From: Anticarsia gemmatalis
Lineage: Eukaryota; Arthropoda; Insecta; Lepidoptera; Erebidae
Assembly (NCBI RefSeq): GCF_050436995.1
Contig: NC_134771.1
Coordinates: 4,009,501 to 4,073,500 of the forward strand
Reading direction: 5' to 3'
DNA length: 64,000 nucleotides
In this document: positions 9,686-20,651 of the stretch, piece after piece
Position numbering within the stretch: the stretch's first letter is position 1
Layout: every line of letters starts with the position of its first letter
Translations under genes and position numbers: made by a program
The notes under the pieces: model-generated
Database searches by the model: none
Seen by the model: only the letters and a program-made list of their open reading frames with translations
What the model was told of the DNA's origin: nothing

Positions 9686-9884
9686 TCCTACCAATATTAT
9701 AAATGCGAAAGTTTGTGAGTATGTATGGATATTTGATACTCTTTCTCGCAAATACTACTGAACCTATTACGATGAAATTTAGTATGTAATGACATATAGG
9801 CTGCTTTTTATCCAGCAGTTCCCGAGGGACCGAGATTTACACGGGAAGGGTTTCCACGCGGACGTAGTCACGGGCGGCCTCTAG
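9686..9884 (+). mobile_element. Non-autonomous Helitron, family HEL-B
   Basis: Starts TCCTACCAATATTATAAATG, continues CGAAAGTTTGTGAG, and ends with ACGCGGACGTAGTCACGGGC (hairpin-forming) then CTCTAG. HEL-B differs from HEL-A in the interior and the hairpin but shares the TACTAATATTATAAA start and CTAG end. Confidence 0.8.
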
Positions 9885-10138
9885 TATAAAATAGTGCATC
9901 ACCACATGGTGCATATTCTTTTGCGTTACGTTTTTAGAAAACGTGGTTTTGAATACGATCTTATGTGATAGAAAAACTAAAGCTATGAACTTACTTAAAC
10001 CCAATATATGTTTTGGTAAAACCTATACGCATCGTACAGCATAGATAACTCACAAAACAGACACACATAAGGCAGGAAACCTAACAATTCTTTATATTTA
10101 GTAGAAGTCAAGTTAAAGAGCATCGATAGTATATTAAG

Positions 10139-10405
10139 ATGCTACCTCCCACGCAAGTGATTGCAGGTAGCACACCAATGACTTCTTTTAAGTTATGTGT
10201 GTATTAGAAATAGTTATCACTTGTTCCAACGTTGAAGGAAAACATCGTCATGCAACGTTGCATGCCTGAGAGTTCTTTTAAACAGTTTTTGAAGGTATGC
10301 AAAGTCTCTAACCTGCAATTGGCCATCATGCATCAAGGCCTAACCTTTCCCTCATACGGAAGGAGAATCTTGCCCAGCAGTGGGACAGTAGGTTAAATAT
10401 ATTAA
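10139..10405 (+). mobile_element. tRNA-derived SINE, family SINE-C (5' truncated)
   Basis: SINE-C has a Ser/Leu-type tRNA head (GATAGCCGAGTGGT A box, GGTTCGAACC B box), a middle with TTCCAACGGTGAAGGAAAAC and TTGCATGCCTGAGAGTTCTT, and a 3' part reading GGCCTAACC...GGAGGAGACCCTTGCCCAGC then AGTGGGACAGTA. This copy starts within the head. Confidence 0.8.
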
Positions 10406-11444
10406 TAGGGTTTAATATAACAATTAGTAATAACATTACCCTGAACAACAAGACTTCCAACTTGAACTAACAACCAATCAATCGATACTTTGCGACTTTT
10501 TGAGAAGTCCCGCGAAAAACATGGCCGCCGTAATTAAAATAGCGACCGCCAGCCAATTACCCGTGGCTTTATTGAATTGTCGGGCAGATGGTCGCATAGT
10601 CGCAAGACTTTTTGTCGCGGCGGTGGTGCACAAAGGATTTCTGCGTTTTTGTCGCGATGTGCTGCTACCACAAAGCATTTATTGAGTGGATACTTATACT
10701 ACGGAGTTGAGTGTGTTTGTGTATCGAGTAGTTGAATAACTTTTGTAGGCTATAAAAGTCAGTAGTTGTTAAAATCTTTAGAAAACCTTACAATTATCGA
10801 AGACAGAAGAGCAACTCCATCTTTTGACTTTTAACGTTGAACTACTAAACTGATTTCAAAGAAAATTTTGCGAGATAATAGGTTATGTTTTGGGATAAAA
10901 CAAAAGCCCTTTTAACAGTCATCCGCGAGGAAAAACGTGGGTTAAAATTTGTATTAACGACTCTTGTCTGTTTAAAAGCAAACCTGCTTAACCAAGTACG
11001 ATAAAATTTGGAAATATGAAAACGTTCAAACATTTCGGAAATAAATACACACGGCAAATAAATACAATAGGCTAATGTTATAAAATTATCTGAAATTCTG
11101 GAGTTCATTTTTTACATAATCACGTCAAATTACGGAACAGATGTGATGAACTTTGGTACATAGACAATTAATAGTTAGGGTTAACACATAAACTTACTTA
11201 CCTTAAATATCTTCACACGGCCAAAGTCGAGGGTAGAAACTAGTCTATCATAATTCCCCAAGTTCCCACTTAACAAAGTTAAACAAAACTAAAATAGAAA
11301 TATCCAATTAATAACGTCTTTACGTCAAAAGGTTGACAATTACAGCCTCCCGTTGACAGTCAAATGTAAAAAAATGTCAGACAATTGACATAAAAATTAA
11401 ATATAATTGTTCTAATTTGTATAGCTCTAGAGAATTTATTGTTA
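10406..11444. other. Mostly unique sequence with GC-richer island 10,480-10,690
   Basis: The island contains repeated TGCGACTTTTTG / TTTTTGTCGCG words and a CCAATTACC motif. ORF-like frames on both strands (61 and 66 codons) have no recognisable domain. The rest is AT-rich. Confidence 0.4.
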
Positions 11445-11640
11445 ACTAGTTGACCCACTTCGGTTTGTTTTTTATAATAATTATTGTTTTAATTGTAATC
11501 CTGTTGTATTAATTGTATTAATGTTAAGTCTCGTCTAAATCTGTTAAGCAGTTTTTGAGTTAAAGTTACAAACTAACATACACAATTTTTTTTTAAGTTT
11601 TGGAGTCACACACACAAAAATACACAAAAAGCCAGTTATT
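11445..11640 (-). mobile_element. Degenerate Helitron-like fragment
   Basis: Starts CTAGTTGACCCACTTCGGTT at the CTAG end; the interior has the typical AGCAGTTTTTGAGTTAAAGT / AACATACAC wording, but the rest has decayed. Confidence 0.5.
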
Positions 11641-11920
11641 AGGATATGTCTTTCTTATACACAAATTATTTTTACAATGTCTTGTAAATCTGTTCAGTAT
11701 TAATCGAAGCAGTAAGAAACAAAACACACACATAATTTCAATTTATAAATAATTGCCAAGAACTTTCCCTATTACATGGGACTAACGCTGTAAATGGCAA
11801 AAGATGAATGTAATCCATACGCCTTAGCTTACACCCTTAAATAAAACATGCTTGATACTATAGAAAGTTGGTTCCAGATATACTTTGTGTTAGTTTTTAA
11901 AACTTCAAAATGAGCTCTTA

Positions 11921-12036
11921 CCCCCGGTTTCTGAGGCACATTTAGCGGTAGTTTATCTATTCAAACTGTCATGTTTTTATATCAGCTTGAACGCTATTGA
12001 ATAGATAAACTACCGCTAAATGTGCCTCAGAAAAAG
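11921..12036. mobile_element. Palindromic MITE, MITE-P copy 1
   Basis: Near-perfect 37-bp inverted arms (TTTCTGAGGCACATTTAGCG ... and its reverse complement, each containing GGTAGTTTATCTATTCAA) separated by about 32 bp. Related copies at 24495, 35701 and 60380. Confidence 0.85.
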
Positions 12037-12093
12037 AATTAGTGTTGTTTCACAAAATATATCTGTCAAAAAATTAATCTCATAAAGATTTAT

Positions 12094-12329
12094 GCCTACG
12101 TGGCCCAGTGGTTAAAGTCACCACGCCGCTACCATTGCGTCGGGAGTTCGGGGTTCGGTTTCCAAACGGGACAATTATTTGTGCGATCCATAAATAATTG
12201 TTTCGGGTCTGGTTGTACTTTGTGTCCGTTGTTTGTATGTTTGTAAAAGTCTCCGCGAGACGAGCAGTTCTTACTGCGGAAGTTGTTTTGAAAAAGTAGG
12301 AAAAAATATTTTTTTTTTTTTTTTTTTTA
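12094..12329 (+). mobile_element. tRNA-derived SINE, SINE-A, with long T/A tail
   Basis: Full SINE-A (GCCTACGTGGCCCAGTGG head, GTGCGATCCATAAATAATTG body), ending in an A-rich stretch and an 18-20 base T-run that joins the next element tail-to-tail. Confidence 0.85.
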
Positions 12330-12630
12330 ATAACCCATGTCTGTCCCACTGCAGGGCAAGGGTCTCCTCCCAAACGAGGGGGAGGGGTTAGGCCTTGAGT
12401 CCACCACGCTGGCCAAATGCGGGTTGGGGACTTTGCATGCCCTCAATAAATGTATTAAACAAATTTTAGGCATGCAAGGTTTCCTCACGATGTTTTCCTT
12501 CACCGTTAGAGCAAGTGATAATTATTTCTAATACACACATAACTTCGAAAAGTCATTGGTGTGTTGCCTCGGATTCGAACCTGCGACCACTGACGTGGGA
12601 GGTGCCAACTTAAACCACTCGGCTATCAGA
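12330..12630 (-). mobile_element. tRNA-derived SINE, SINE-C, full length
   Basis: Complete reverse copy from GTCCCACTGCAGGGCAAGGG (3' part) to TAAACCACTCGGCTATCA (A box at its 5' end). It abuts the SINE-A at 12094, and a 33-bp direct repeat brackets the pair (12060-12092 and 12632-12664). Confidence 0.9.
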
Positions 12631-13021
12631 TTATCTGTCAAAAAATAATCCTAATAAAGATTTACTAGAAAGATCAATCGGGCCTTAAATCTAGTTAAAA
12701 TGTCTAATTAAATGTTTTGTGACGGTCGATAATTAATTAAACATCATTTAATTACAATGAATAACAATTTATTGCCTCTTGATTGTTGTCAACAAGAAAA
12801 GGCCCTGTAGATTTAATTGTTACCCTAGATCTGTCGCTTTAAATTATACTTTATATTATTATTATTTATGAGTATAGGGTAGTTGACTGTCAGTCAAATC
12901 AGTTACTCTTTAGATATGATATGTCAAAACTAATTTACGCATTGCTTAGAAACGTCGTATTAGCTCTGATTAGATGAATAATGATTTTTCATTTTCACTA
13001 ATAATATTTCTTCTGAATATG

Positions 13022-13128
13022 TTGGAGTCGGCTTCCAGTCTCATTGGATGCAGCTGAATACCAGTATTTTAACATGCAGCGACTGCCTATCTGAACGCCA
13101 CAACCCAGTTACCCGTGTTATAACGTCG
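13022..13128 (-). mobile_element. 5S-derived SINE family 5S2, 3' fragment
   Basis: Matches the 3' third of the full copy at 16729-17085 (GGAGTCGGCTTCCAGTCTCA, GCAGCTGAATACCAGTATTT). Confidence 0.8.
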
Positions 13129-13282
13129 TAGTTATACGGAAATGTGTTTTTTCACAGTGAGTAAAGAAATACGACATAGTGACGTAACAGGTTTCGTATT
13201 TTCGTTGGGATAAAATGAGTTTCAATTACAATTGAACAAATGCGAGAATATTTTATACACAGGCTCATTACAATTCCATTGT

Positions 13283-13407
13283 TGGGCAAAGATCTATTTC
13301 CGAAATGAAAGAAGAATTAGGCCTTGAGGACATTGCATTCTTTAAAGAACTGTGTTAAAGAACTCTCAGGCATGCAAGGTTTCATAACGATGTTTTCCTT
13401 CACCGTC
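13283..13407 (-). mobile_element. SINE-C fragment
   Basis: Shares TTAGGCCTTGAG, CAGGCATGCAAGGTTTC and GTTTTCCTTCACCGT with SINE-C; partial and diverged. Confidence 0.7.
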
Positions 13408-13448
13408 AAAATTACCTTTATATATAAATATTGATCAAATGGTAAAAG

Positions 13449-13660
13449 TGTCTCCGTAGCACAGTGGTTAAGGTCGCCACGCCGCTACCATTGCTTCGGT
13501 AGGTTGTGGATTCGATTCTCACATGTAACAATAATTGTGCGATCCACAAATAATTGTTTCGGATTAGGTTGTACGCTGTGTCCGTTGTTTGTATGTTTGT
13601 AAAAGTCTCCACGACACAAGAGCAGTTCTTCGTGCGGGAGTGGAGTAGTCTTATTTAAAA
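13449..13660 (+). mobile_element. tRNA-derived SINE, SINE-A
   Basis: Head TCTCCGTAGCACAGTGGTTA, body GTGCGATCCACAAATAATTG, tail after GTGCGGGAGTGG. Slightly diverged. Confidence 0.85.
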
Positions 13661-14165
13661 GCAAGACAAAATAAAGCTGTTTTTTTTAAATTAAAATATC
13701 AACATTACATTAATATTCTCCACCATGTTTTTGAAGCCAGATGTGATCGAAAAAAACTGCTTCTTTTTAAAAAATATTCTATTGTAATCATGAAAAGGCA
13801 TAGAGCTGTTTTATTATTTTTTAAAAGGGGTCTCGAGGGCGGGACACTTCCGTTTCTGTTAGTTTTATGGGGTTGGCAACACAGTTTTTTGTTCTTTTTT
13901 CAAAGTTATATGACACTTTAGCGAGAGGGCGGGTATTTGCATTTTTTGGTGGGTTTAATACGAAAAGGTGTGATTGCAATGTGTTAAAGATTTAAGATTA
14001 AAAAACGGACCTTGTCTTTGAGTGACGAAATGAGTTATTTTCTTACGTGTGCCTTTGTTAAGTGTATGAATAAATAATAATAATAATAATAGATTAATAA
14101 TAATAACAACGCATTATTAACAGATTAACAGGCCTACTAAAATCTGTTTTAGTAGCATTTATATA
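13661..14165. other. AT-rich unique sequence with (AAT)n
   Basis: Contains an (AAT)n run near 14070-14100. No gene or recognised element. Confidence 0.5.
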
Positions 14166-14360
14166 CTAGCTTTCACCCGCGACTTCGTCCGCCACCTGAA
14201 TTTTCCCTTGGGAATGCGTCGTTTTCCCGGGGTAAAAGTAGCCTATGTCCTTTCTCGGGTTTCAAAATATCTCCATACCAAATTTCATGCAAATTGGTTC
14301 AGTATTTTAGGCGTGATTGCTTAACAGACAGAGTTACTTTCGCATTAATAATAATAAGTA
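14166..14360 (-). mobile_element. Non-autonomous Helitron, HEL-B
   Basis: CTAGCTTTCACCCGCGACTT at the CTAG end, then CGTCCGCCACCTGAATTTTC, ATTTCATGCAAATTGGTTCA, and a decayed 5' end in TTTCGCATTAATAATAAT. Confidence 0.8.
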
Positions 14361-15670
14361 TCGATATATTATAATATTTATATTTATTTCTTTTTATTTC
14401 GATGTACAAGGGTCCCGTACACTGCAAGGACGTCAAGGAACCCTAACTGGCTACAGTGAACTGCGCGTCAAAGTTCTGCCATGTCAAAAACAATAGCAGT
14501 GAAGGAATTCTTATGTACAGGGCTGCTACAGCACTGATTTTATTAAATTATATGCAAATTATTTTAAGTACGTTGGGAATAGGGTAGTTGACTACTAGTC
14601 AAATTAACTTCTATTTATGAAATGTTAAAAATACATTTTAGTATACGAAATAGTGACGTCACAGTTTCGTATTTTCGCTGGTATCAAATAAGTGCTTAAT
14701 GAAATAGTTCAGTCTGTAGTAATTACAATTTCAACACTATTTACCAGCGAAATTACATAGCCTGGGCATTTCATATGAATCTTTACAAGTATAAGTAAGT
14801 ATAATTTTTTTTTGTTTACCCAGTCAACTAGGCTATGTAAACGGTGGATAGGTGTTAAGATGTTAGATGTCCAGATACCACACATCATTAAAACAACAAT
14901 TGCCATACTAGGCAATCTAAAAAAAAACACTGTATCAAATAAAAAGTCAATTATTATAAGGCTCGAGATTTTTCAAGGCTATATTTCTAACATTTTGTTC
15001 CGGGTCCCCTTGTCAGTCTGATTGTATTAGGTGCATAAAGATTGATTTCGATATATGTATAACTAATATTTGTGTGATACACAAAAACTCTTCTCTCTTT
15101 TCATTTCTCTTCTCCGTGTTTGCGACTAGTAAAGTAATGAAAAGAACAAAATTTATTTTATTTTTATGTTTTGCTGCTTTTAAGGCTCGCTTTAAGATTA
15201 AAATCTTAAATAGTTCTAGTTCAGTAGTTATGCTGTGAACACGTAAGGTTCGTAAAGACAGAGTTACTGACCCGATTGTATAAAATCAGATTATTAATTA
15301 ATAATATTGATAAAGTTGTTTAATTGATAACTTCAAATTAAATCAAAAATTAATCGATAACTCAAATCAATTCCAAAAAACAGTAACCAAAATCCGTTCA
15401 GCCCTATTTACAAGCGAAAAACTAAAGGCATATTTGTCTCCGCGAGTCCGTAGTGGGCAAGAAAGAAGATATTTTTATTGAAAAAAACCTCAGATATACA
15501 GGCGGCGGCATTATCAAAGACACCTTTGATAACACCGCTTAGTAAGATGCATTGCCACGCGGACCCACTTGCATTCAGAAGCGGACACGTTCATGTACTG
15601 AAAGCCAGTTTTTAGTATTTATGCGTACTATTCTAATGATTGAATTTTGGCCTTTGTTACTTAAAAATGC
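14361..15670. other. Mostly unique AT-rich sequence
   Basis: No repeat or gene that I recognise; small ORFs on both strands lack domain character. Confidence 0.4.
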
Positions 15671-15908
15671 GCTCATAGCCAGTTGTGCTCACTGGTAAAG
15701 ATCTGTGGGTTAAGCAACCGTTCGCGCGGTCGTACTAAAGATGGGTGACCGCATAGTTGTATATGAACTGAGTCTCCGTGCTTCGGAGGGCACGTAAAAA
15801 GTCGGTCCCGGTTGTTGTCAATAACAGTCGTTGAGCCATGTCAAAGGCCTTTCGGGCGGCTTGAACAACTCCGACACTAGGTTGACCACTAACCATACGA
15901 TAGATAGG
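15671..15908 (+). mobile_element. 5S rRNA-derived SINE, family 5S1
   Basis: The head keeps the 5S rRNA internal promoter wording: GGGTTAAGCAACC and AAGATGGGTGACCGC correspond to the 5S GTTAAGCA and GGATGGGTGACCGC segments. The body reads CTCCGTGCTTCGGAGGGCAC, AACAGTCGTTGAGCCATGTC, CTTTCGGGCGGCTTGAACAA, and the end is TGACCACTAACCATACGATA. This is one of eight copies in the window, and the family belongs to the SINE3 (5S-headed) class. Confidence 0.85.
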
Positions 15909-15939
15909 AACTGAAAAAATTGGTAAGTGAATTTAATAA

Positions 15940-16010
15940 AATGTCCCACTGCTGGGCAAGGGAAGTTCTTCCGAACGAGGAAAGGTTAGACCTTGAGTCC
16001 ACCACCATAA
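15940..16010 (-). mobile_element. SINE-C 3' fragment
   Basis: GTCCCACTGCTGGGCAAGGG to CTTGAGTCCACCACC. Confidence 0.75.
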
Positions 16011-16292
16011 AATTTTAGTAGAGTTACGCGATAAATTTTACACTCCTTGGAATATCGTCTCGCTGCTTATACCCAATGGTTATGGCGTAATAATATGGAT
16101 GTTAAATATTATTTTGTTACGTACGTGTGAAAATAAATGCAAAGTACTAAAGTAAGTTAAACAGTCTTTACTGCTATATCGTTGAACCGAATTTGGTGAA
16201 GCCTAATACTTGAGATAAAAGATAGTTTATCCGACATTCACGCAAACTAAGGAACGGTCATAGTCATTTGATAAATTATAAAAAAGCATTAC

Positions 16293-16435
16293 ACTGAATG
16301 GGCCTACGACTTCGTCTACGTGATGTTTAAAATTAGTCTCATGCTTAACTATCTGTATCATTTATTTCATTAAAATCGACACCGCCATTTTAGCATGATT
16401 GAGTGACAAACATACAAACAAAAATATACATTATT
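16293..16435 (-). mobile_element. Degenerate Helitron-like (HEL-B related) fragment
   Basis: CTACGACTTCGTCTACGTG hairpin region and TAGCATGATTGAGTGACAAAC wording of the family; termini lost. Confidence 0.5.
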
Positions 16436-16728
16436 TTGTGACAAATCTCTCCACCCCTCTTCAAAACTCGCACAAATCTCGACACAGCAGTTCCCGAGAT
16501 AACAACTAATAAACAAACAAAGGTTTTACAATATGTTCCAATAATAAACACGCGCTGAACAGCAGGCATGCTGAGGATAATATTATTGAATTAGTTTACA
16601 AACTACCCTTATTTAGGGGTAGTTAGTAAAGAATAAAAATCTAATTTAATGGTATCTAATTATCTCAGTCGGTAATGTATGGATGATTAGATTTTTGCCA
16701 CTTATTCTAACGGTGAAGGAAAACATCA

Positions 16729-17085
16729 TCATCAGCCTAGTCTTTCTTACAACTATGTTGGAGTCGGCTTCCAGTCTCACCGGATGCAGCTGAATACCAG
16801 TATTTTACATGGAGCGACTGCCTATCTGACCTCCACAACCCAGTTACCTGGGATATAACACGATAGGTAAGACTGGTTATCAGACTTTTAAGCATCTGAC
16901 TATTTAATTGGTAACGACTGTCAAAGAGCTTTGAAAATGACAGCCGGGAGCAAATATTTAACGTACCTTCCGAAACACGGAGGAACTCGATATGTACAAG
17001 ATGGTCACCCATCCAAAGAACAACCTCGGCAAGCGTGGCTTAACCTCAGAGATCGATCCGCGCGGCTTTTGTTAACTAAGTGACG
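16729..17085 (-). mobile_element. 5S rRNA-derived SINE, family 5S2, full length
   Basis: In its own sense the head reads GCGCGGATCGATCTCTGAGG TTAAGCCACGC and then TTTGGATGGGTGACCATC, matching the 5S GTTAAGC and GGATGGGTGACC segments. The body includes GTTCCTCCGTGTTTCGGAAG and AACTGGGTTGTGGAGGTCAG, and the 3' end GAGACTGGAAGCCGACTCC followed by TAGGCTGATGA. The body is unlike that of 5S1, so this is a separate 5S-headed family. Confidence 0.85.
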
Positions 17086-17918
17086 AGCTTTCGCAATTAA
17101 CGTAATTTAACGTGCCTTCCAAATATACGGCTGATACGTTTTCTGAACCATTTTTTAATACATAATAATACTATATTAGTATATCCCAATAATTTAAGTA
17201 TCGTATTATAGGCGCGTGCTCGCACTGAGTACAGACTTAATGCTACGGTGTACAGTTACATTAAACTATAGTCGTGTGTCGTTCGAACGATTAAGTTAAC
17301 GGTGATTTTATTATTGATAAATAATCTTAGAAAATATTCTTTAAAGTTTTGGATATATCTTAAATTCCGCAGCCGAGTTACTTGTGGTTTCTTTTAATGA
17401 ACTGTTGTGTTTTTGAAACGGTGTTGGTTTTACAATTTTATGCAATATTCCTTTTAAAATTGGATTCGTTTTGATAGTCGAAATATGTATGTAAGTTTCT
17501 CAGTCTTTTTCCGAGAAACGAGATAATATTACTGTATATATGTTAATTAATTATATGTTTTTTGTACGCAAAAACGTTTTTTGTAAGCGTTTATCAAAAA
17601 TAGGGTAAAGTTGTCTGAGATTAACACAGTTTATATTTTCGAAGTGTCATCTTTTTTTTAAATCCATTTTAAAGCCACTTTCCACAAATGATTTTGAAGT
17701 TAACATCTTCTAAAATGTAAGTTAAAAAGGAATTGCATTACAAGCGGCTCTTCGCTACTTTTTTACCCAAGCCCCGCCCATTTTGTAACAAAAGACTTTG
17801 AGAGCATGATCTTATTTCGGAAGCAAGGTGTGTTCTTACATTGTTGCGTAAAAAATGTCCTCAAGAACTTCCCTTTTATAACTCTTGAAAATTCGCATTG
17901 AATATTAATTAATATTTC
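17086..17918. other. Unique AT-rich sequence
   Basis: No gene or repeat recognised. CCCGCCCATTTTG (about 17774) recurs in related form (CCACGCCCATTTTG) at about 18361. Confidence 0.4.
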
Positions 17919-18146
17919 GTATGGTTAGTGGTCAACCTAGTGTCAAAGTTGTTCAAGCCACCCGGAGACCTTTGACGTGGCTTAACGACAGATATCTTAA
18001 TTGAAAACAACTGGAACCGAACTGGATTTTTTTACGTGCCCTCACGGAGACGCCCAGTTCAAATACCTCTATGCGGTCACCCATCTATGGAATGACCTCG
18101 CCAAGGTTTGCTTAACATACCGATCGGTGAGTGCAACTGCCTTTAT
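17919..18146 (-). mobile_element. 5S-derived SINE 5S1
   Basis: Reverse copy: CGTATGGTTAGTGGTCAACC ... GCGGTCACCCATCTATGGAA ... GTTTGCTTAACA. Diverged in the head. It joins a SINE-D fragment. Confidence 0.85.
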
Positions 18147-18250
18147 TGCCGGCAGTGTGAGACAGTACAGGCTGTGTATTGAACACAAAATTGGACACTA
18201 TAAACAAAGTTCAGTATTGGCCAGTTCCAATAAAACTGGCCATCTAAAAG
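18147..18250 (+). mobile_element. SINE-D body fragment
   Basis: Shares CTGTGTATTG, GGACACTATAAACAAAGT and TTGGCCAGTT with the body of the copies at 33292 and 27131. Confidence 0.55.
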
Positions 18251-18638
18251 CCTATTTTACACACAATCTTTTGACAACCCAAACACCCAAATCCGTATTT
18301 GATAAACAGTTTTATCCAGGGATTTGAACCCCAAATATGAATGAGACTTTTTTTTCACTGACCACGCCCATTTTGGTACAATAAAATTCAAAAGGTAAGG
18401 AAATATCGTATAGAATTACTATTATAATATTGTTATTGTATGTTACGTGAGGTACGAGATTCTGCCAAAAGGTTTTTTTTCGGATTACTGTATTAAGTAG
18501 AGTAGTTTTAGTTGATGTTATTTAAAGTGAAGTAGCTATGTTTGTTTTTGTGTGTTTGTAGCTAAAGTATAGAGCTTATTTTGCTAATATTTTTGATTTT
18601 GATTATAAAAAAAATGATAATGACATGACAATTTGACT

Positions 18639-18850
18639 GCCTCCGTGGTGGTTTAGGTCACCACACCGCTTCCACTGCGTCGGGAGGTCGTGGGTTCGAT
18701 TCCCACACGGAGCAATTATTTGTGCGATCCACAAATCATTGTTTTGGGTCTGGTTGTGCTTTGTGTCCGTTAGTTGTATGTTTGTAAAAGTCTCCGCGAC
18801 ACAAGAGCAATTCTTAGTGCGAGAGTTGTCGTTTTAAAAGAAAAAAAATA
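18639..18850 (+). mobile_element. tRNA-derived SINE, SINE-A
   Basis: GCCTCCGTGGTGGTTTAGGT head with a 4-base deletion in the A box, GGGTTCGATTCCCACACGG B box, GTGCGATCCACAAATCATTG body, A-rich tail. Confidence 0.85.
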
Positions 18851-19039
18851 TTTTCGTTTAACAAAGTTGCTATAGAAGGGGTGATTTGATGAACGAAAAA
18901 TAATAAAGAAAGGAATTTGTAAATAAATATGTTTATATTGAAAATAGATTGATGTTATGACGTAGGCATCAGCTAAGAAAGGGTTATGATATTTTCTACC
19001 CCCACGGGGATAAAATAGGGGATGAAAGTTTGTGTAAAA

Positions 19040-19090
19040 ATTCTGTCATAAGTGACAAACCATGCGGACGAAGTCGCGGGCACAAGCTAG
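19040..19090 (+). mobile_element. HEL-B 3' end
   Basis: CATGCGGACGAAGTCGCGGG hairpin then CACAAGCTAG; body upstream decayed (18,990-19,040). Confidence 0.75.
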
Positions 19091-19103
19091 TTTTATAATA
19101 AGC

Positions 19104-19395
19104 CTAGCTGACCCGCGCAACTTCCCTTGTTTCACATAAGAGAGAATGGGTAAAAATGCTCCCCGTTTTTGTAACATTTTTCACTGGTATTCTGCTCCTA
19201 TTAGTAGTAGCGTGATGATATATAGCCTATAACCTTCCTCGATAAATGGACTATCTAACACTGAAAGAATTCAAATCGGACCAGTAGTTTCTGAGATTAG
19301 CGCGTTCAAACAAACAATCAAACAAACAAACAAAGAATCAAACAAACAAACAAACTCTTCAGCTTTATAATATTAGTATTAGTTATTAGTATAGA
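19104..19395 (-). mobile_element. Non-autonomous Helitron, HEL-A, with expanded CAAA repeat
   Basis: Full-length; CTAGCTGACCCGCGCAACTT end; the AACAAACA stretch is expanded and duplicated (AATCAAACAAACAAACAAA twice, about 19312-19356). Confidence 0.85.
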
Positions 19396-19658
19396 TGTCG
19401 ACTTACTTCTCACTAGAACGATATAAACAGCACGATTAACACATCCCTAACTCACGCTTGACTAACCTTTAAAAACGTTTACTTTGTTACTATATGACAG
19501 TCAATTAAAAATTATTTATTAACTGCTAACTTTGTACTGTAGTACAACAACTTAATAATAAGTCTTAGCCGATATCCGATTGTGATGGCCAATTTCATTG
19601 AAACCGGCCCACTGTGCATGTCTCTATTCCTAACTTCGGCCAATCTCTAAGAAAATCT

Positions 19659-19708
19659 AAACATTTTGAACTTTTTTAATATAATATTATAAAAAGTTCA
19701 AAATGTTT
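19659..19708. repeat. Perfect 18-bp inverted repeat, 14-bp loop
   Basis: AAACATTTTGAACTTTTT at 19659-19676 and its exact reverse complement at 19691-19708; the loop is itself the near-palindromic TAATATAATATTAT. Confidence 0.95.
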
Positions 19709-19784
19709 TTTATTTCGGAAACTTCTTCATAATAGTCATATGATTGTGTTTTACTTTTCGGAATACTTCGAATAGTAAACTTTT

Positions 19785-19857
19785 TTCCCGACCCAGGATT
19801 CGAACCCGGTACCTCTTGTACAGTCGCATACACTACCGACCGCGCCACAGAGGAGAT
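19785..19857 (-). mobile_element. tRNA-like head of SINE-D
   Basis: Reverse reading CTCTGTGGCGCGGTCGGTAG ... GGGTTCGAATCCTGGGTCGG: A and B boxes of a tRNA-derived SINE head. No acceptor-stem pairing, so not a functional tRNA. Confidence 0.7.
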
Positions 19858-20258
19858 AAACGCACAATACTCTACAAAGTTGTCAGCCTATAAAACTGTA
19901 TTTATATCTCACAATATGAAGTTGTCTGCGATAATTGACATTTTAGTTGATATATGACCTAGTTGTGCCTACTGGTATGTCTGTTTTTTTACATTTTCCA
20001 GTTAATTTTGTTGCAATTGAGTTATAAAAATGAAGAATGTTCGTGTTTTGATGTAGGTCTTTTGAAAATTACAAAAATAGTATATCATGTCATAAGCTCT
20101 TGTTAGTAATAACCACACGCACTTTTTAAGCCTATGTGCCATTCTAGTATATAAGCTACAATACTGCGAAGTTTCATCAAATCACGTACAGTAGTTTAGA
20201 CGTGATTGGGTAACAAACATAGGTACGTTGATCCTTAAAAACTTTTGCATTTAAAATA

Positions 20259-20412
20259 CTAGCTTCTACCCCCGGCTTGGTCCACGTGGAAAGATTATAT
20301 CCTATGTGTTTATCTAGGTTATAAACTATCTGTACCTTTGTACTCTTTCTCGAAAAAACTACCAAAAAAAACATCCATGTTTCAAAGTTTCCCATTTATA
20401 ATATTAGTATGA
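20259..20412 (-). mobile_element. Helitron-like element, HEL-B related
   Basis: CTAGCTTCTACCCCCGGCTT end, GTTATAAACTATCTG interior, and ATTTATAATATTAGTATGA at the other end. Confidence 0.65.
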
Positions 20413-20651
20413 CAAGATTTTTATATCAAAACAACTAATCTATTACTAGCATTAATCCATAGGTCACGTTGCGAAACCTCTCATAGTATATAAATATCCT
20501 AATATATATCAGAAAAAGACCTTTGCCCGACTCGAGAATCGAACTTAAGACCCCAAGCACTGCAGTCTACAGAGGCCATCCAAAATCTATCCATATTAAT
20601 TAGTAGCTAATTAAAAATTTTAAGCACTACTATAGCAGTGGCACACAATGG

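Noticed and set aside
10478..10685. Two overlapping ORFs in the GC-richer island
   Set aside because: Open on both strands because of composition; no domain.
12080..12531. ORFs of 97 and 64 codons
   Set aside because: Both are inside the SINE-A/SINE-C pair.
15671..15790. Possible genuine 5S rRNA gene
   Set aside because: Only the internal promoter part resembles 5S; the 5' and 3' parts do not, and the unit recurs with a fixed SINE body.
18001..18327. 108-codon ORF
   Set aside because: Lies across 5S1 and SINE-D sequence; the frame is repeat-derived.
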